Program-made: the position numbers and the translations under genes
From: Poecilobothrus nobilitatus
Lineage: Eukaryota; Arthropoda; Insecta; Diptera; Dolichopodidae
Length of the DNA stretch: 64,000 nt
Assembly: GCA_947095535.1 (NCBI GenBank)
Contig: OX352774.1
Coordinates: 213,020,965-213,084,964, forward strand
Direction: 5' to 3'
Shown here: positions 51,210 through 63,584 of the stretch, piece after piece
How the letters are laid out: each line of letters begins with the position of its first letter
Numbering within the stretch: the first letter of the stretch is position 1
Notes under the pieces: model-generated
Database searches by the model: none
Told to the model about the DNA's origin: nothing
What the model saw: only the letters and a program-made list of their open reading frames with translations

Positions 51210-53246
51210 AATGAGCAGAAAGAACATTTTAAGAAATGTGGTTATGAAATGGATATTTTAAAATTGATCTAAAAATAACTATACAAGAGTATATTAGGGT
51301 TCAATTCTTTAATATAATTAAGTATGCGACGACAATCAAATTCAAAAATACATTTTTAGACCATAGTTTACAAGCATAGTATTCAAAGATATTTTAAAGT
51401 TCATAAGTATTTATTATATTTCGATTATACGAGATTTTATATATGTAATAAATATAAAATATTGTCGTTTTTGGATTATTAATACAATTTTCAGTGCTTT
51501 CCTTAACAAAAATCGATTTTAACCATCAAAATAAAAACTTTAAATTAATATTAAAGTAAAAATTTTTAATATAAATATTAATTTCTTATCTGAAGGGATA
51601 TTAAAATTTGACATAATATGGACGCAACTAAAAACATACGTTGTGCTTACTATGTTTAACAAAGAGGTTTTCAAATTTCGGTATGTAAGAAATGTTCGAT
51701 TTAAAGAAACTTTATTTTTTTTTAATACACCTATAATTTAAAAAAAGTCATAGATAATAAAGTAAGCATTTATTTTACAAACTATTATCAAAAAAAAAGC
51801 AAAATTTTAATTAATTATTTATTTTCCTTGAAAAATTAAGATTAATAAATAATAAATTTTATAAAATTTTAAAAATCAAAAAAAAATTAAATTAAACAAA
51901 AAAAAAAATTGTATTTACAATAAATACGTTTATATTAAAAATATCAAACGGAAGCCATTTACATTTCATCATTTGTCACATGTAAAATCTCAATTAAGAC
52001 TAAAAAACAAAGTCATGTCAACATATTGAAGTTTTCAAATATCACCTCCTCCTATTATGTTTTGCTTTTTTTTTACGTTTTGTGCTATTTTACGTTGAAT
52101 GCTAACATTTATTAATTTTCTCTCTGAATCTCTTATATTTTATGATTTGAATTTGCTCAGAAAGAGAGATGTCAGTACAATTGTGTAAAATATAAAAAAC
52201 AAACTCCCAAATTACAGAGAATTTTCAATATAAATTTTTCCGGAGAAAATTGTTGTCTCTCTAATCGAATCTCTATTATTTCGATATGATGAGAATTGAG
52301 ATAAAAATTTTATAGAAACCATTTTCCTTTAATTTTAATTTTCTTTATTTTCTCAAATCTCACTCAATATCAAAATTATTCTATTTCTCTTTTTCAAATT
52401 TCTTTTCTCACTTAAACACAATTATATCTCTTCTCTTTTTCTAAAATTAAATGTTCACTCATATTTGAGTGAAATTTCTAATACTTTTAAAATGATATAA
52501 TAACAGGTTTTTTTTTTATATAGCTATATGCACATTTTATGTATTTCTCTAAGAAAAAATTTATTCTCTAACTCTTAAATTCTCATAATTTATTTTCTCA
52601 CAAACAGGGGAACAGCCCCCTTCTTCATTTTAATTGCAACTACCTGTAAGTCTACAATAATAAACCGTCATATTTGTTTGCTTTTCTTTTTTATTTAATA
52701 TGGACGCATGCTTAATGATTGGTTACTTGGACGCCATATTTAAAATTTTTTCCAAATATTATATTATCTCTTTCTAACATATATGCATATTTATTTAAGC
52801 CGGATATTTTTTTTTTTTTGTAAATACAATACACTCATAACATATTAGGTATATGTATATTTATACGGTATGTATATATTTAGTTGGAATGCAATTATCA
52901 TATGGTAAATGGTAATTTGGTAAGGTGTTTTTATTTTGTTTGCAAAACAACAAAAATAATAAAAACAAAAAATAAAGAAAATCAAGAGAGAAAATGAAAA
53001 TTAAATAAAACGGTATTAATTTATCATTGTCAAAAATTTATTAATGTGTTAGTAAAGTATAAATTAAAAGAAAATAATAAACAAATTTTAATGGTGGGGT
53101 AAAAAATGAGAAATAACTCGAAACTTACCATTTTGAGTGGTTTTTATTTTATTTTTATTTTTTGCTGATCTATTCTGAAATTGATTAATTTAAAAAAAAA
53201 ATATTTTGAGAAAATCAAGTAAGTCAAGAGCATTACAAAAATATTT
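51210..53246. other. Intergenic region between the IR gene and noc
   Basis: About 2 kb with no open frame. From about 52,080 to 52,600 it is rich in TCTCT and AGAGAG strings (agaaagagag near 52,160; gtctctctaatcg near 52,255; ttctctttttc near 52,430), which could bind GAGA factor upstream of noc, though the pattern is degenerate. A GC-richer string, aacaggggaacagccccctt, lies at 52,605-52,624. The noc promoter region lies at its right end. Confidence 0.5.
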
Positions 53247-53282
53247 TCAGTTCGAGTTCAACTAGCGTTCAGTTAAGACGTT
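53247..53282 (+). promoter_or_regulatory. Inr + DPE core promoter, probably of noc
   Basis: TCAGTT at 53,247-53,252 matches the Drosophila initiator TCAKTY, which would put +1 at the A at 53,249. AGACGT at 53,276-53,281 matches the downstream promoter element RGWYVT exactly at +28 to +33, the spacing required for TFIID binding. No TATA box at -30 is needed for such promoters. A second TCAGTT lies at 53,269-53,274 but has no DPE at the right distance. The coding start is 862 bases downstream. The match is direct; use as a promoter is inferred from position and orientation. Confidence 0.65.
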
Positions 53283-54110
53283 TTTCGCTTAAAAATAAAA
53301 GTTGAGAAAGTTGTAAAGAAAGCAAGAAGAGAAAAAAAAATATATTATTTAATTTTTCATTTATTATTTTTATTATTATATTAAAAAAAAAAACGTATTA
53401 TTATATACATAATTAAGTAAATACAATTAATATAACAATAAAGATATAAATTTTGTGGATTAAAAAAAAAGCAAAAGTCTGAGGAAAAAAAAAAATTAAG
53501 AAACAAAGTGACAAGAAAAAAAAATATACAGAATTTAAAAGGAAAATAATTTCTGGATACAAGAAATAACAAACTTGATTTAAATCATATGATAATTAGA
53601 TCAACAATAAATAAATTTTGTATATAAAAAGAATTAAGTGTTGTTGTTCTGTAAAATATTTTAAATAATTAAATTAAAATTTAAAATTAAAGAAAAAAAA
53701 ACAAAACAAGTGAATAAGAATAATTTTATATCATAATCAAAAAAAAAATTTATTTTGATTTCTGCAATAAAAATACATATTTAAAACAAAAAATAAATAT
53801 TAAAGTGAAAAATACTTTATTCAAATGTAATTCTACGTAAATATTAATAATATTAAAAAAAAAAAAAGAAATTTATTAAAATTTTGTGACATTATAAATA
53901 TTTAAATGATTAAAAATATTAACTACAATTTATTTCAAAATAAATTAGGATTACCCAAACATTTTGAGGATTAGCTGATCTTTAACCAAAAATAAAAAAA
54001 ATAAAAAATAAACCCAATTTTTTGTGGATTACTTACATATATAAAAAAAAAAAATTTTTTTTTTTTTTTTTTACTTCGGTATAAATTTTTAAAAGAAAAT
54101 TTTTTCAAAC
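53249..54110 (+). other. Predicted 5' leader of noc with three upstream ORFs
   Basis: If transcription begins at 53,249, the leader is about 862 nt, very A-rich and without GC structure. It contains upstream ATGs at 53,589 (12 codons, stop ends 53,627), 53,825 (ATG directly followed by TAA) and 53,906 (22 codons, stop TAG at 53,972-53,974). All end before the main start, so they could damp translation. An intron in the leader cannot be excluded. Confidence 0.5.
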
Positions 54111-56183
54111 ATGGTTGTATTAGAAGGTGGCGGTGGTGTTGTAACCATCGGTAATAATCAATATTTACAACCGGATTATTTATCGCCATTACCAACTACT
54201 GTAAGTAATATTATATAAATTTTTATTTAATTTTTTTTTTTTTTTTTTTTTTGTAAGAAATTTTAAAATCTATAATTTGTCAGATGTTTTTAAAGTATAG
54301 TTAAGAGTTAAAAATAAATATTTAATGTTACATACATAAGTATAGGTATCTACTGTTAAAAATTTTTATTCTAAAAAAAATTAATCTTTAAATTTAAAAT
54401 TTATTTAATGTTTAGAGTTGATATTTAAATTTCAATACTTATAATTTAATATTCAAAGCCCAGTTAATTTATAATAATTGTTAGGTATCACAATTTGTAT
54501 AGGTATTAATCTTAAATTTTTAAATTTGTAACAAGTATTAAATTTTGCAATTGATAGTTAATTTTAAGTTAATCGACATGACTTGTGACCTTTCAATTGT
54601 ATAGCTATGTATAATTATTTATTTATTATTTCTGAGCTGAACTTTCACACAAAGTCTGTATTAATACAAATATGTATGTAAGTGCAAGTAGTAAAGATAT
54701 TTAGTTAAGATATTGAACAGTAAGAAGTTAGTCTATACGCTAAGAGTAAGAATTATATGTAAGTAAAAAGTTTGCTTAGGAAATGTAAAAAATAATATAA
54801 ATTAAATTTTCATAATAAATCAAATAAGGATTTTATTTTTCTTTAAAAAATTTTTTCAAAAAGAAAAATTAATTAGAAAATTAAAATAATTTAAAAATAA
54901 AATTCATTAGGAAAATTATAAAATTATGTGCCTAATTACACTAAAAAGAAAAGTTTTTTGATTAAAATTTATATGTTAACTAATAACTATTGCAAGTTAC
55001 TTTCTTTTCATAATTTCCCTTTATTTTATATTAATAAGGAAAAATATCATATGCCCTATTTTGAATATATTTAACCTACCTAAGTATTAAAATTCTCTAT
55101 CGGGGCATCCTTTTTTCAGTTAGGCAAAAATAATTTTAACAACAATTTTTTCAATAAATAGTATAAGTACCTATACAAATACGTATATGCATGTATCTAT
55201 AGAGCTAATTCTTTTTACAAACGAGAAAAGCCAATTCATTAGTTTGCAAAGTAAATTAAAAACCTATAACCTTAAGTAATATTGCCAATAGATACTTATG
55301 CATACTAAATCTAATTTCGATAAGTATAAATTTAATTTCTTAGTATATATTCTTATATAATATGTAGTATAATATTCTTTATATAATCTTTAAAACTATT
55401 ATTATAAAAAATAGTTATTTATACCTACATTATGACATGTCATCAATTGCAACAATTTATTATTAATAAATCTAAAAAAAAAAAAAACTGATTAGTGATT
55501 ACTGATTACACTTTAATGAACTTCTAATGAATCTGCTTCATTTTTTTTTTCCCCCTTTTTTGTAATATATTGTCATTTTTTTCATTAGTAATGACTTTTG
55601 CTCTTACGTTCAAATTTTATTTCAGTGTGAAATTAAAAAATATTATTCTTATTAAAAATGGCAGTATTATTTTATTAATATATTAAATATTAATAATTTA
55701 ATTTTTTTTTTTTTTTTTAGAAGTTTGATGATAATAATTTATAATAATAAAAGTAGGTTAACCTTTTAATAAAAAAAAAATAATATATTGAAGGGTTTTT
55801 AAATTATTATTGAACCATATCACTTGAGTTTTTATTAGGCATAGTGATAATAAAATTAACATTTTATTTAAAAAAAAATATATACATATATGATCACAAA
55901 ATATAAGTATACTTGAAAATGTACTTATAGTAATATAATTTTTAAAATGATTGTTTTTCAAAATTAAAAAAAAAATGAAATATGTACATATGTATGTGCT
56001 TTCTTAAAAAAAAATAGAATTAAGATGATTAGGTATTATATTACAAAAGTGACTTAAAAAGTAAATTTATGACAATTTTTGATTAAAATCATAATTATTT
56101 ATGATTTGTCATAAATGTGTTAGATTTTTTGTTTTTGTTTTTTTTTTTGTGTTATAATTAAAAAATATTATTTTTTAATAATG

Positions 56184-56225
<42 letters not shown>

Positions 56226-56751
56226 TTATCAATTTATTTATTTTCTTTTTTGTTTTTTTAATTTACAGTTGGATTCAAAAAAGAGTCCATTAGCATTATT
56301 GGCTCAAACATGTAGTCAAATTGGTGCTGATTCATCAGCTGTTAAACCAATTTTAAGTTCAGATAAAAATAAAAAATCAAATGATCAAACATCAAAATCA
56401 CCATCATTAAAAACACCAAAATCAACAACACCATCATCAACAGAAGTACGTTTAGCATATAAACCATATGAAACAAATGTTTTATCACATCATCATACAA
56501 CAACACAACAACAACAACAATCACAATTAAATTTACATAAAACATTATCAACTGAAGATTATATGCAACGTCCAAGTTCAAAAAGTAGTGTTGCAACACC
56601 ACCAGCAACAACAGTCAGTATTGATTGTATTAGTAATAGTAGTAGTAATGATGCTAATGATAGAAAATCAAAATCACCAAATAGTACATTATTAAATAAT
56701 AATAACAATAGCGGAATTAATAGTAGTATGAATATTAGTAATATGATTAAC

Positions 56752-56782
<31 letters not shown>

Positions 56783-57888
56783 CAAGAAATTCAACACCAG
56801 AATTAAATACAAATCAAACAAATAATAATCATAGTCCTGATAATTTACAATCAACACAATTAAATGGTAAACAAACACCAAATGATTTAAGAAAAACTGT
56901 ATCACCTGCTGGTTCATCACAACGCGGTGCTAGTCCAATTATTAGATCTGGTATGGAAGTTTTACATGGTGGTCATCCAAAAGATATGCAATTATCCTCT
57001 GGTTATAAAAGTGGTTCAGCACCTGGACCATATGGTATGAATCCATTAGCAGCATTATGTTGTCCGCCTGGTATGGAACAGCATGCTGCTAATCCAGCTT
57101 TTCGTCCACCATTTGCTGGTGCTAGTTATGCACATCAACATGCTGCTATGTTAGCTGCTGCTGCAGCTCAAGGTTATCCTGGTGCTGGTGCAGCAGCAGC
57201 TGCCGCTGGTCATAATAATCCATATATTAGTTATCAAAGAATTAAAACACCATCAGGTGGCGAAACAATTGTACCAGTTTGTAAAGATCCGTATTGTCCA
57301 GGTTGTCCTTATTCAGCACATACACAACAAATGTTGATGGGTGCACCATGTCCTAGTGGTTGTACACAATGTGAACATCAAAAATATGGTTTAGCAATGG
57401 CAGCAACATTAGGTTCATTACCACCAGGTCATCCATATGCAGCCGCTGCAGCTGCCGCTGCTGCAGCACAAGCACAACAACAAGCTCAAATGAGATCTCC
57501 ATATGTTTGTAATTGGATTACAGGTGATTCGTATTGTGGAAAACGTTATAATACATCAGATGAATTATTTTCACATTTAAGAAATGCTCATACAGGAAAT
57601 TTATCTGATCCAGCTGCTGCAGCAGCAGCTTTAGCTCAATCTCAAGCTCAATCATTATTAAGTTCATTATTCCCACCCAGAGGATATCCAACTTCAGCAC
57701 CATTAAGTCCATTATCAGCAGCACGTTATCATCCCTATGGTAAACCAACATCAATACCACCACCAATTCCAGGTTCCGCATTTTCTACCGGTGGTTTTAA
57801 TCCAGCTGCTGCTGCTGCTTTAGGTCCATATTATTCACCATATGCTATGTATGGTCAAAGAATTGGTTCTGCAGCTGCTCATCAGTAA
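54111..57888 (+). CDS. noc: No ocelli (Noc), NET-family zinc-finger co-repressor, two exons, 569 aa
   Basis: Exon 1 (54,111-54,200; 30 codons) ends ACT|GTAAGT; exon 2 runs 56,269-57,888 after TTTACAG, phase 0. The product is a nuclear regulator that in Drosophila acts with Elbow and Groucho in ocellar, tracheal, eye and appendage patterning (family knowledge; vertebrate relatives ZNF503/ZNF703). Seen here: the N-terminus MVVLEGGGGVVTIGNNQ, characteristic of Noc; the Sp motif SPLALLAQTCSQIGAD (36-51); YKPY (94-97), the Groucho-binding FKPY-type site; an Asn run (191-200); the Cys clusters CKDPYCPGC (368-376) and CPSGCTQC (391-398); Ala runs; and the single atypical zinc finger C444-x8-C453-x12-H466-x4-H471, in the context YVCNWITGDSYCGKRYNTSD. 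The ATG sits in a good context (caaacATGg). The gene is intact. The N-terminus favours noc over its paralogue elbow B. Confidence 0.93.
54201..56268 (+). other. Single intron of the noc coding region
   Basis: A 2,068-bp intron, donor GTAAGT, acceptor tttttttaatttacag. It contains AT-rich sequence and a (TA)n tract at about 56,189-56,217 close to the acceptor. No coding segment, repeat copy or hairpin gene was recognised in it. Confidence 0.8.
56189..56217. repeat. (TA)n microsatellite in the noc intron
   Basis: About 14 uninterrupted TA dinucleotides end some 50 bases upstream of the exon 2 acceptor. Likely length-polymorphic. Confidence 0.85.
56749..56779 (+). repeat. AAT/AAC microsatellite encoding the Asn run of Noc
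   Basis: Ten consecutive Asn codons (AAC then nine AAT), preceded by ATT. The tract is in frame within exon 2 and lies between conserved motifs in a low-complexity Ser/Asn/Thr linker, so length changes should be tolerated. Confidence 0.85.
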
Positions 57889-58530
57889 AGTCAAAATTAT
57901 AATGATGGTTTTTTTTTTAATTTTAATTTATTAATTCATTCATTATAATTTATTGTGTTTAAATTTAAAAAGAAGTTTTTAAAGCCAAATAATAATTACA
58001 AAAAAAAAAATAAAATAAATTCAAAAAAAATTTTAATTAATTACAAAATTAACTTTTGTTATAAGAGTTTAACAACATGAAAATAAAAATGTTTTATGAT
58101 GTTTTATTTTGACATTTGTATATTATGAAAATATATATAACTGATGACAATTTCAGTGTCAAACTTGTCAAAAAATTTGTTTTAATGTGACTTAAAAATA
58201 CGAGTTTTTTTTAATTATATTTTATAAATTAAGTTTTTATTTTTGAAATTTCAAAGATTTATTTTGAGACATATTTTGTTTTTTTTTTTTGAAGAAACTG
58301 TGATACAAACGAAAAAAAAAAAAATAATAAAGATGAATATTATAATGTGTAGTGGTTAAAATTTAATTGATTTCAACAAATTAATGAAAAAACAAAATAC
58401 AAAAAAAAAAGTTTTTAAAATATTCAAAATTAAGAAAAAAAAATATGTAAAATAAGATCATAAATAAAAAAAAAAAGTCATAATTTGATTATAAGTATGA
58501 AAATTAAAAATATAAACCTGATACACACAT
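57889..58530 (+). other. noc 3' untranslated region (extent uncertain)
   Basis: Follows the noc stop codon TAA at 57,886-57,888. Overlapping AATAAA hexamers occur at 58,009-58,019 and another at about 58,326, but in DNA this AT-rich the true cleavage site cannot be chosen. No structured element was recognised. Confidence 0.45.
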
Positions 58531-58745
58531 TAGTCACGTTCCATTTAACTTTACCAAGTACTTTCAAGGATTTATAAATACTTGCAAATACTCGAGACTT
58601 TAAGTTCGAATTTTTAGCAGTAATAAATTAATTTGTTTTTCACATCGTTTTGCTTATTTTAATTTACAATAATAGATGGATTTGATCTATTTAATATTAC
58701 GTACTTGCAAGTGTGTACTTGGAAAAGATAAATTGAAACGTCTAA
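58531..58745. repeat. Inverted-repeat element, about 0.2 kb
   Basis: The left arm reads tagtcacgttccatttaact then ttaccaagtact. The reverse complement of the right arm reads tagacgtttcaatttatct then tttccaagtacac. The arms pair with several mismatches around an AT-rich centre, and both contain an acttgcaa motif inward. No matching target duplication was seen. This fits an old MITE; there is no open frame. Confidence 0.5.
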
Positions 58746-60966
58746 GATTGTCTTCATAATAATTTCATTTTTTTGATTTTTTTTTTTTTAAATGGGATTA
58801 ATATAAGTGTTTAATATTAAATTTATTACATGAATTATATTCTTAATAATTTCTTACATTACTTAGTTGCTAATAAGTTTTTAATAATAATCCTTTAATT
58901 AAATTTAAGACGTTCAGTCGTTAATATATGCTTCTATTTTATTATAATCAAAAAACACAAAAAAAAAAAAAAGAAAACATGATTTATTGATAATGAAGCA
59001 AAAAGGAACTAAAAATTATTTATTTTTTTTTTTTTTTTATTAAAACAAAACACATATTAATGAAGAAGTAATTTATTAAACAATGAATAATTAAGAAAAC
59101 GTGTTCAGGAAATTTTAAATTATTTATATTATAAACATTTAAAATACATAGTCTTTATAAAATTATATTACATAATAAACAAAAAAAAAAAAACCAAAGG
59201 ATACATGTTGCTCAACTATTTTATTTCTCAACAATTCATTGATAATATTGACAATTATTATTGATGTTAAATAATTAAAAATTATATGCCTGTTGTTAAT
59301 TATAATGCGGTGTAAGCTATTAATAAATATAAGCAAATTTTTCATCTCAAAAATTAAAAATCAATTTCGCAACACTGGTATCCTCTTTTGTACTTTATGT
59401 GTGTGTGTGTATACATTTAAAGGATAGAAAAAAAAAAGAAGCATTATGTCAAATGTAAATATATTGTATGTATTATTAAGAAATCAAAAGAAAGTTTTTT
59501 CTTATGTTTGTTTTTCTATCCAGAAAAAGTCTAATAAATATTTTGACAAAAAATTAATTTCAATAATTTAAAATAAAATAAAAAAAAAAATATTTGCCTC
59601 AACTTATATTATAATATGTACTTTAAATAGGTAATAATAGAAGTAGCTATCACGTAAACATGCTATACTTCAAAAAAAAAAAAAAAAAAAATAGCCATAG
59701 TGGCAATTGCCATCAAGTACCTTATAGGTAGTTATTTTAATTTGATTTGCTCAACTTTCATTTTTAAAGCAGAACTTATATATGTATTTTGACAGCTCGT
59801 TATTTTTATTTTAGTTATATGAAAATATTTCAGTATACACAAACAAAATACTGTCAATGTAACATATGTAAACAATTTGTAGTATTGTGTTCTATATTTG
59901 ATGGCTACCTTTTTGACATTCTTATGCGACTGTTGTAACACAACATTAGGGCTATTTTAATTTTGTTGAGCAAAAAAAAAAAAACACAAATAAATATACA
60001 TACGTCAAAATATTATGTATTATGTCACTGTGGCTATTTTTTTTTATACAAAACTAGCCATAATATTCATGTTTCATTACAAATAATTTAAAAAAAAAGA
60101 TAAAGTTTTCAATGAACTTTAATCACTTCATTATAGAACTGTTACTTTAAAAAAAAAAAAAAAAAGCGTTACTACAAGTTTTAATCTTTATTAACTATTA
60201 ACGATTTATTAAATTACAAAAAAAAAAAAAAAAAAAATGTCAAATAATTAAATAGTCGAATGTCATTTTATTTTTTTTTTTTAAATAATTTATACATATA
60301 TTATAATTATTAAATTAAAATATTTTGCTTTTATTTTTTCTTTAATATTTATTAATACATAATAATTTTATCTCTCTTTCTCCCTCTCTCTTTCATAAAT
60401 ATGAAATAAATAAACAAAAAAAAAAAAAAATATTTAATATAACTATTTTGCAACTTCTTACATAAATATTAATATTATAAGAGACTACAAATTACACAGA
60501 CTTCTATTTTTATTTTTAATTTTTAATTAAATAAAAAAAAGCAAAAAAAACATCTAAAAAAAAAAAATTATTAATTAATAATTTAAAAATAAATAAAAGG
60601 AAAAATACTGATAATGTAAATATAAAAAAAAAAAAAAAAAAGAAAAGATCATACAAAAAAAATATAAATTAATTTAATTAATAAATTTTAAAATAAATAA
60701 AAAAAATAAATAAATTAGCGCTAGTTTATTTATAGAATATAAGAATTTAAAATTAATATTAAAACAAAGATTTAAAGTAAAAAAATTATGATAAAAATGA
60801 AAATGTAAAGATGTGAATTTATTATGAAAAAAAAAAAAAAAACAAAAAGAAAAAAAAAAAATTAAAAAAAAATTATAATAAAAAAGTCAAATTGATTACA
60901 AAAAATATAAATTGAAATTGTTTTCATTTTAACATTTTCCTTTTTTTTTTTTATTTTAACTTTTAG
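58746..60966. other. AT-rich DNA downstream of noc, no gene seen
   Basis: Very long A runs (for example near 59,670, 60,210, 60,625 and 60,830) and a (GT)n tract at 59,398-59,411. A pyrimidine tract, tctctctttctccctctctc, begins at 60,370. Frames at 59,163-59,345 and 59,732-59,941 (both reverse) have no family signature. Confidence 0.6.
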
Positions 60967-61012
60967 GCTTTAGAATTTATTTCAGCTATTCGTAATATTA
61001 ATGAAATTGTAG
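60967..61012 (+). other. Isolated exon-like segment, 46 nt
   Basis: A long pyrimidine tract ending ...ttaacttttag precedes GCTTTAGAATTTATTTCAGC and on to ...GAAATTGTAG, followed by a donor-like GTAAAA. Only one frame is open, reading ALEFISAIRNINEIV plus one base (entry phase 0, exit phase 1). Codon choice resembles the two genes of this window. No partner exon was found nearby, so it may belong to a gene extending beyond the window, or be chance. I do not recognise the peptide. Confidence 0.3.
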
Positions 61013-63584
61013 GTAAAAATTTATTTAAAACGAACATGATATTTTATTCGGAGAGGATTTAATTAATGTCAAATCCTATATGCAGCAAACATTCCAGTCT
61101 GATCGAATTAATTACAAGTTAAAGTCAACTAGAATTAAAATTCGATACATGTCAACGTTAATTTAAACAGTTAAAAAAATTTTTTTTTTTTTTTTAACTT
61201 TGTAGAAGACAATATTGATGTTCTGTAATAAGATATTGAATTCCACAATGTTGTTATTCCACTATAAATACATAAATGTGCATATCTATTAAGTTCAGAA
61301 GAAATTAGCGATGTTCAATTGATTGATCAAATATGTTCGCTCTTCAAATGATTCTCAAATTAATAAAATGTTTTTTTTTTTTTTTTTTATCAACTGTAAC
61401 CACATAAATTTTAAACTAAAAATTCTGGAGATAATTTATAAAAAAATAATTTAGTGGTTTGTTTAAAATTTTATATAGATTTTAGAGCAATTTTCTGTTT
61501 GTAGCACTCTTAACATTGGTTGTATAGTTAGATTGAAAACCTAGAGAATCATCATCCTAGCCTTATTAGTTATTTGTATATAAACATCAGCTGTTTTCAT
61601 TTATCATAAAGAAATTATTTAATAGATACATACATATATATATATATAAGAAAATTGAATTTTCTTTTTTATAATATGTGAAATTGAATCTTAATGGTAT
61701 TTGGAATATGTTAGTATTAAGAAAATAGAGGAAATACCGTTAAGATCTAATAAGATCTAAGAAAAGACACTTTATTCTTAAGCTTAAATTCAATTATTAA
61801 CATATGGAAATATTAGATAGATGGAGTAATTTTTTTCAAAGTTTACGAATATGAGATTAATAGATGATGTACCTATCTTATATTTATCGTTAAATTAACA
61901 GTTGAATTTTTGCAGGACAATCAGCAATTAATTAAATTTTATATTTTAAAAATTTATATTTTTCTTTTCCTTCCTTAAATTTTTAAGAGAATATTTTAGA
62001 TAATATCCAATTAACATTTTGACATTTAAATGTTAAAAAGATAATTTTTAAAAAAACAAAATTTATGATAAATCATTATTTTGCTTTAAAGATTAATTTG
62101 GTTTCCGTTACTTTTGAAAAGAGAATAAAAATAAAAAAAAAATTGTTTGTTGTCAAACAACTTTATTTTCAATTTTGTTTTTGAACAAGTTGATTATTTT
62201 TTTTTTCGCTTTTTTTTTTTAAGTTTTTTTTTTTCATTTTGAATGTTGCCAACTTGTCAAGTAATAAATTTTGTTTCAATTTTGCTTAAAGCTAATTTTT
62301 TTTTCATTTTATTCATTTTTGATTTATGGTTAGACGAAAGTTTTGACATGCAACTATTTTAAACGTTTATCACTATTTAGTTATTTTTTTTTTTTGATTT
62401 CTTTGGATATTTTACGAGATCTTTTTATTTGCTTAAACAATTTTTAAGTTTTTTTTTTTCTTGTTTTTATTCTTGAAGTCTAAAGTTACAGGCATTGAAT
62501 AAAAACCAAAAAAAAAAACATAAAATTATATTTTCTTGAAAAAAATGTATTTTTTTTTTTTGTGCTCTGAAAAATATTGAAAATCAGTAAAGAAAATTCT
62601 ACTATACTATAATGTATTGGAACTTTCGTTCTCTTCATCACCACGTAAAAAAAAAAAAAAAAAGAAAACAACAGTAATAAAAGTAACAATATCAAAATAT
62701 AAAGATGAATCTATTTGTTGCTGGAAGGAGCGTGTGTGTACATGTATATGGCATATGCCTTTATAGCTACATATATAAAAACATATATATGGGTACATAC
62801 ATACATATGTACGTATATGTGAAATATTTAATATGTAATATAATGTGAAGTGATGATTTATGAGCTAATTTTTTTTTTGTTTTTGAGTTATGAAGGAAAA
62901 ATGATTTAAGCGTTTTTCTAAGTTTTTACTTTAATTTTGGATTTTAAATATTTTTCATAAGAAAATCGTGTTATTTTGGAAGAAAATTATGAATTATGAA
63001 CAGTGAAAAAGAATATTTATGATTTAAACAAAAAAAAAAAAAAAAATTGGTTTCTGTAATCATAAACAAGTTTTTTTTTTTAAACAAAAAAAGAATCATA
63101 AACTTAAAGTTTACTATTTTTGAATTACTTGACTTTAAAAACTTCTTAAAGAACAAAAAAAAAAAAAATTAAGAGGTTCAATGTCATATTATATAATATA
63201 GGATCCAATTTTATTAAAATATCAAAGGTTGTGCTATTGAACATGATTTTTTTTTTTGTCGATATTATTTTAATAGTCTATTATTTTCCCTTTTACTTTT
63301 TTGCATATTTATCAAAATTAATAAGGAACGTAAAGTAAGAATAAGCTAAATTGTGATAATGTAAGTATTGTATGCATATAGGTAGCTAAAGTTTTAACTT
63401 TAAATTTAAAATTTTTAATTCTTAAATATTTTTATTATTTAAAATATATTCATTTTCCACCATTAGATGTGAATTATTTTTAGGATAAAAATTCTTTTAG
63501 GTTACCAATCAAATTTATTCCATTTAACCTAAAATTACGATGCCTGTACATAGGTAATTAAGCATCGAAATATATATCAACAGA
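61013..63584. other. AT-rich DNA, no gene seen
   Basis: Frequent poly-T and poly-A stretches, a (TA)n tract near 61,635-61,648, and tacatacatacatatgtacg-type sequence near 62,793. Reverse frames at 62,486-62,695, 62,607-62,798 and 62,971-63,156 are homopolymer-driven. Confidence 0.6.

Noticed and set aside
56342..57781. Three reverse open frames within noc
   Set aside because: Antisense shadows of noc exon 2; Leu/Val-rich composition arises from complemented CAA/CAT/AAT codons.
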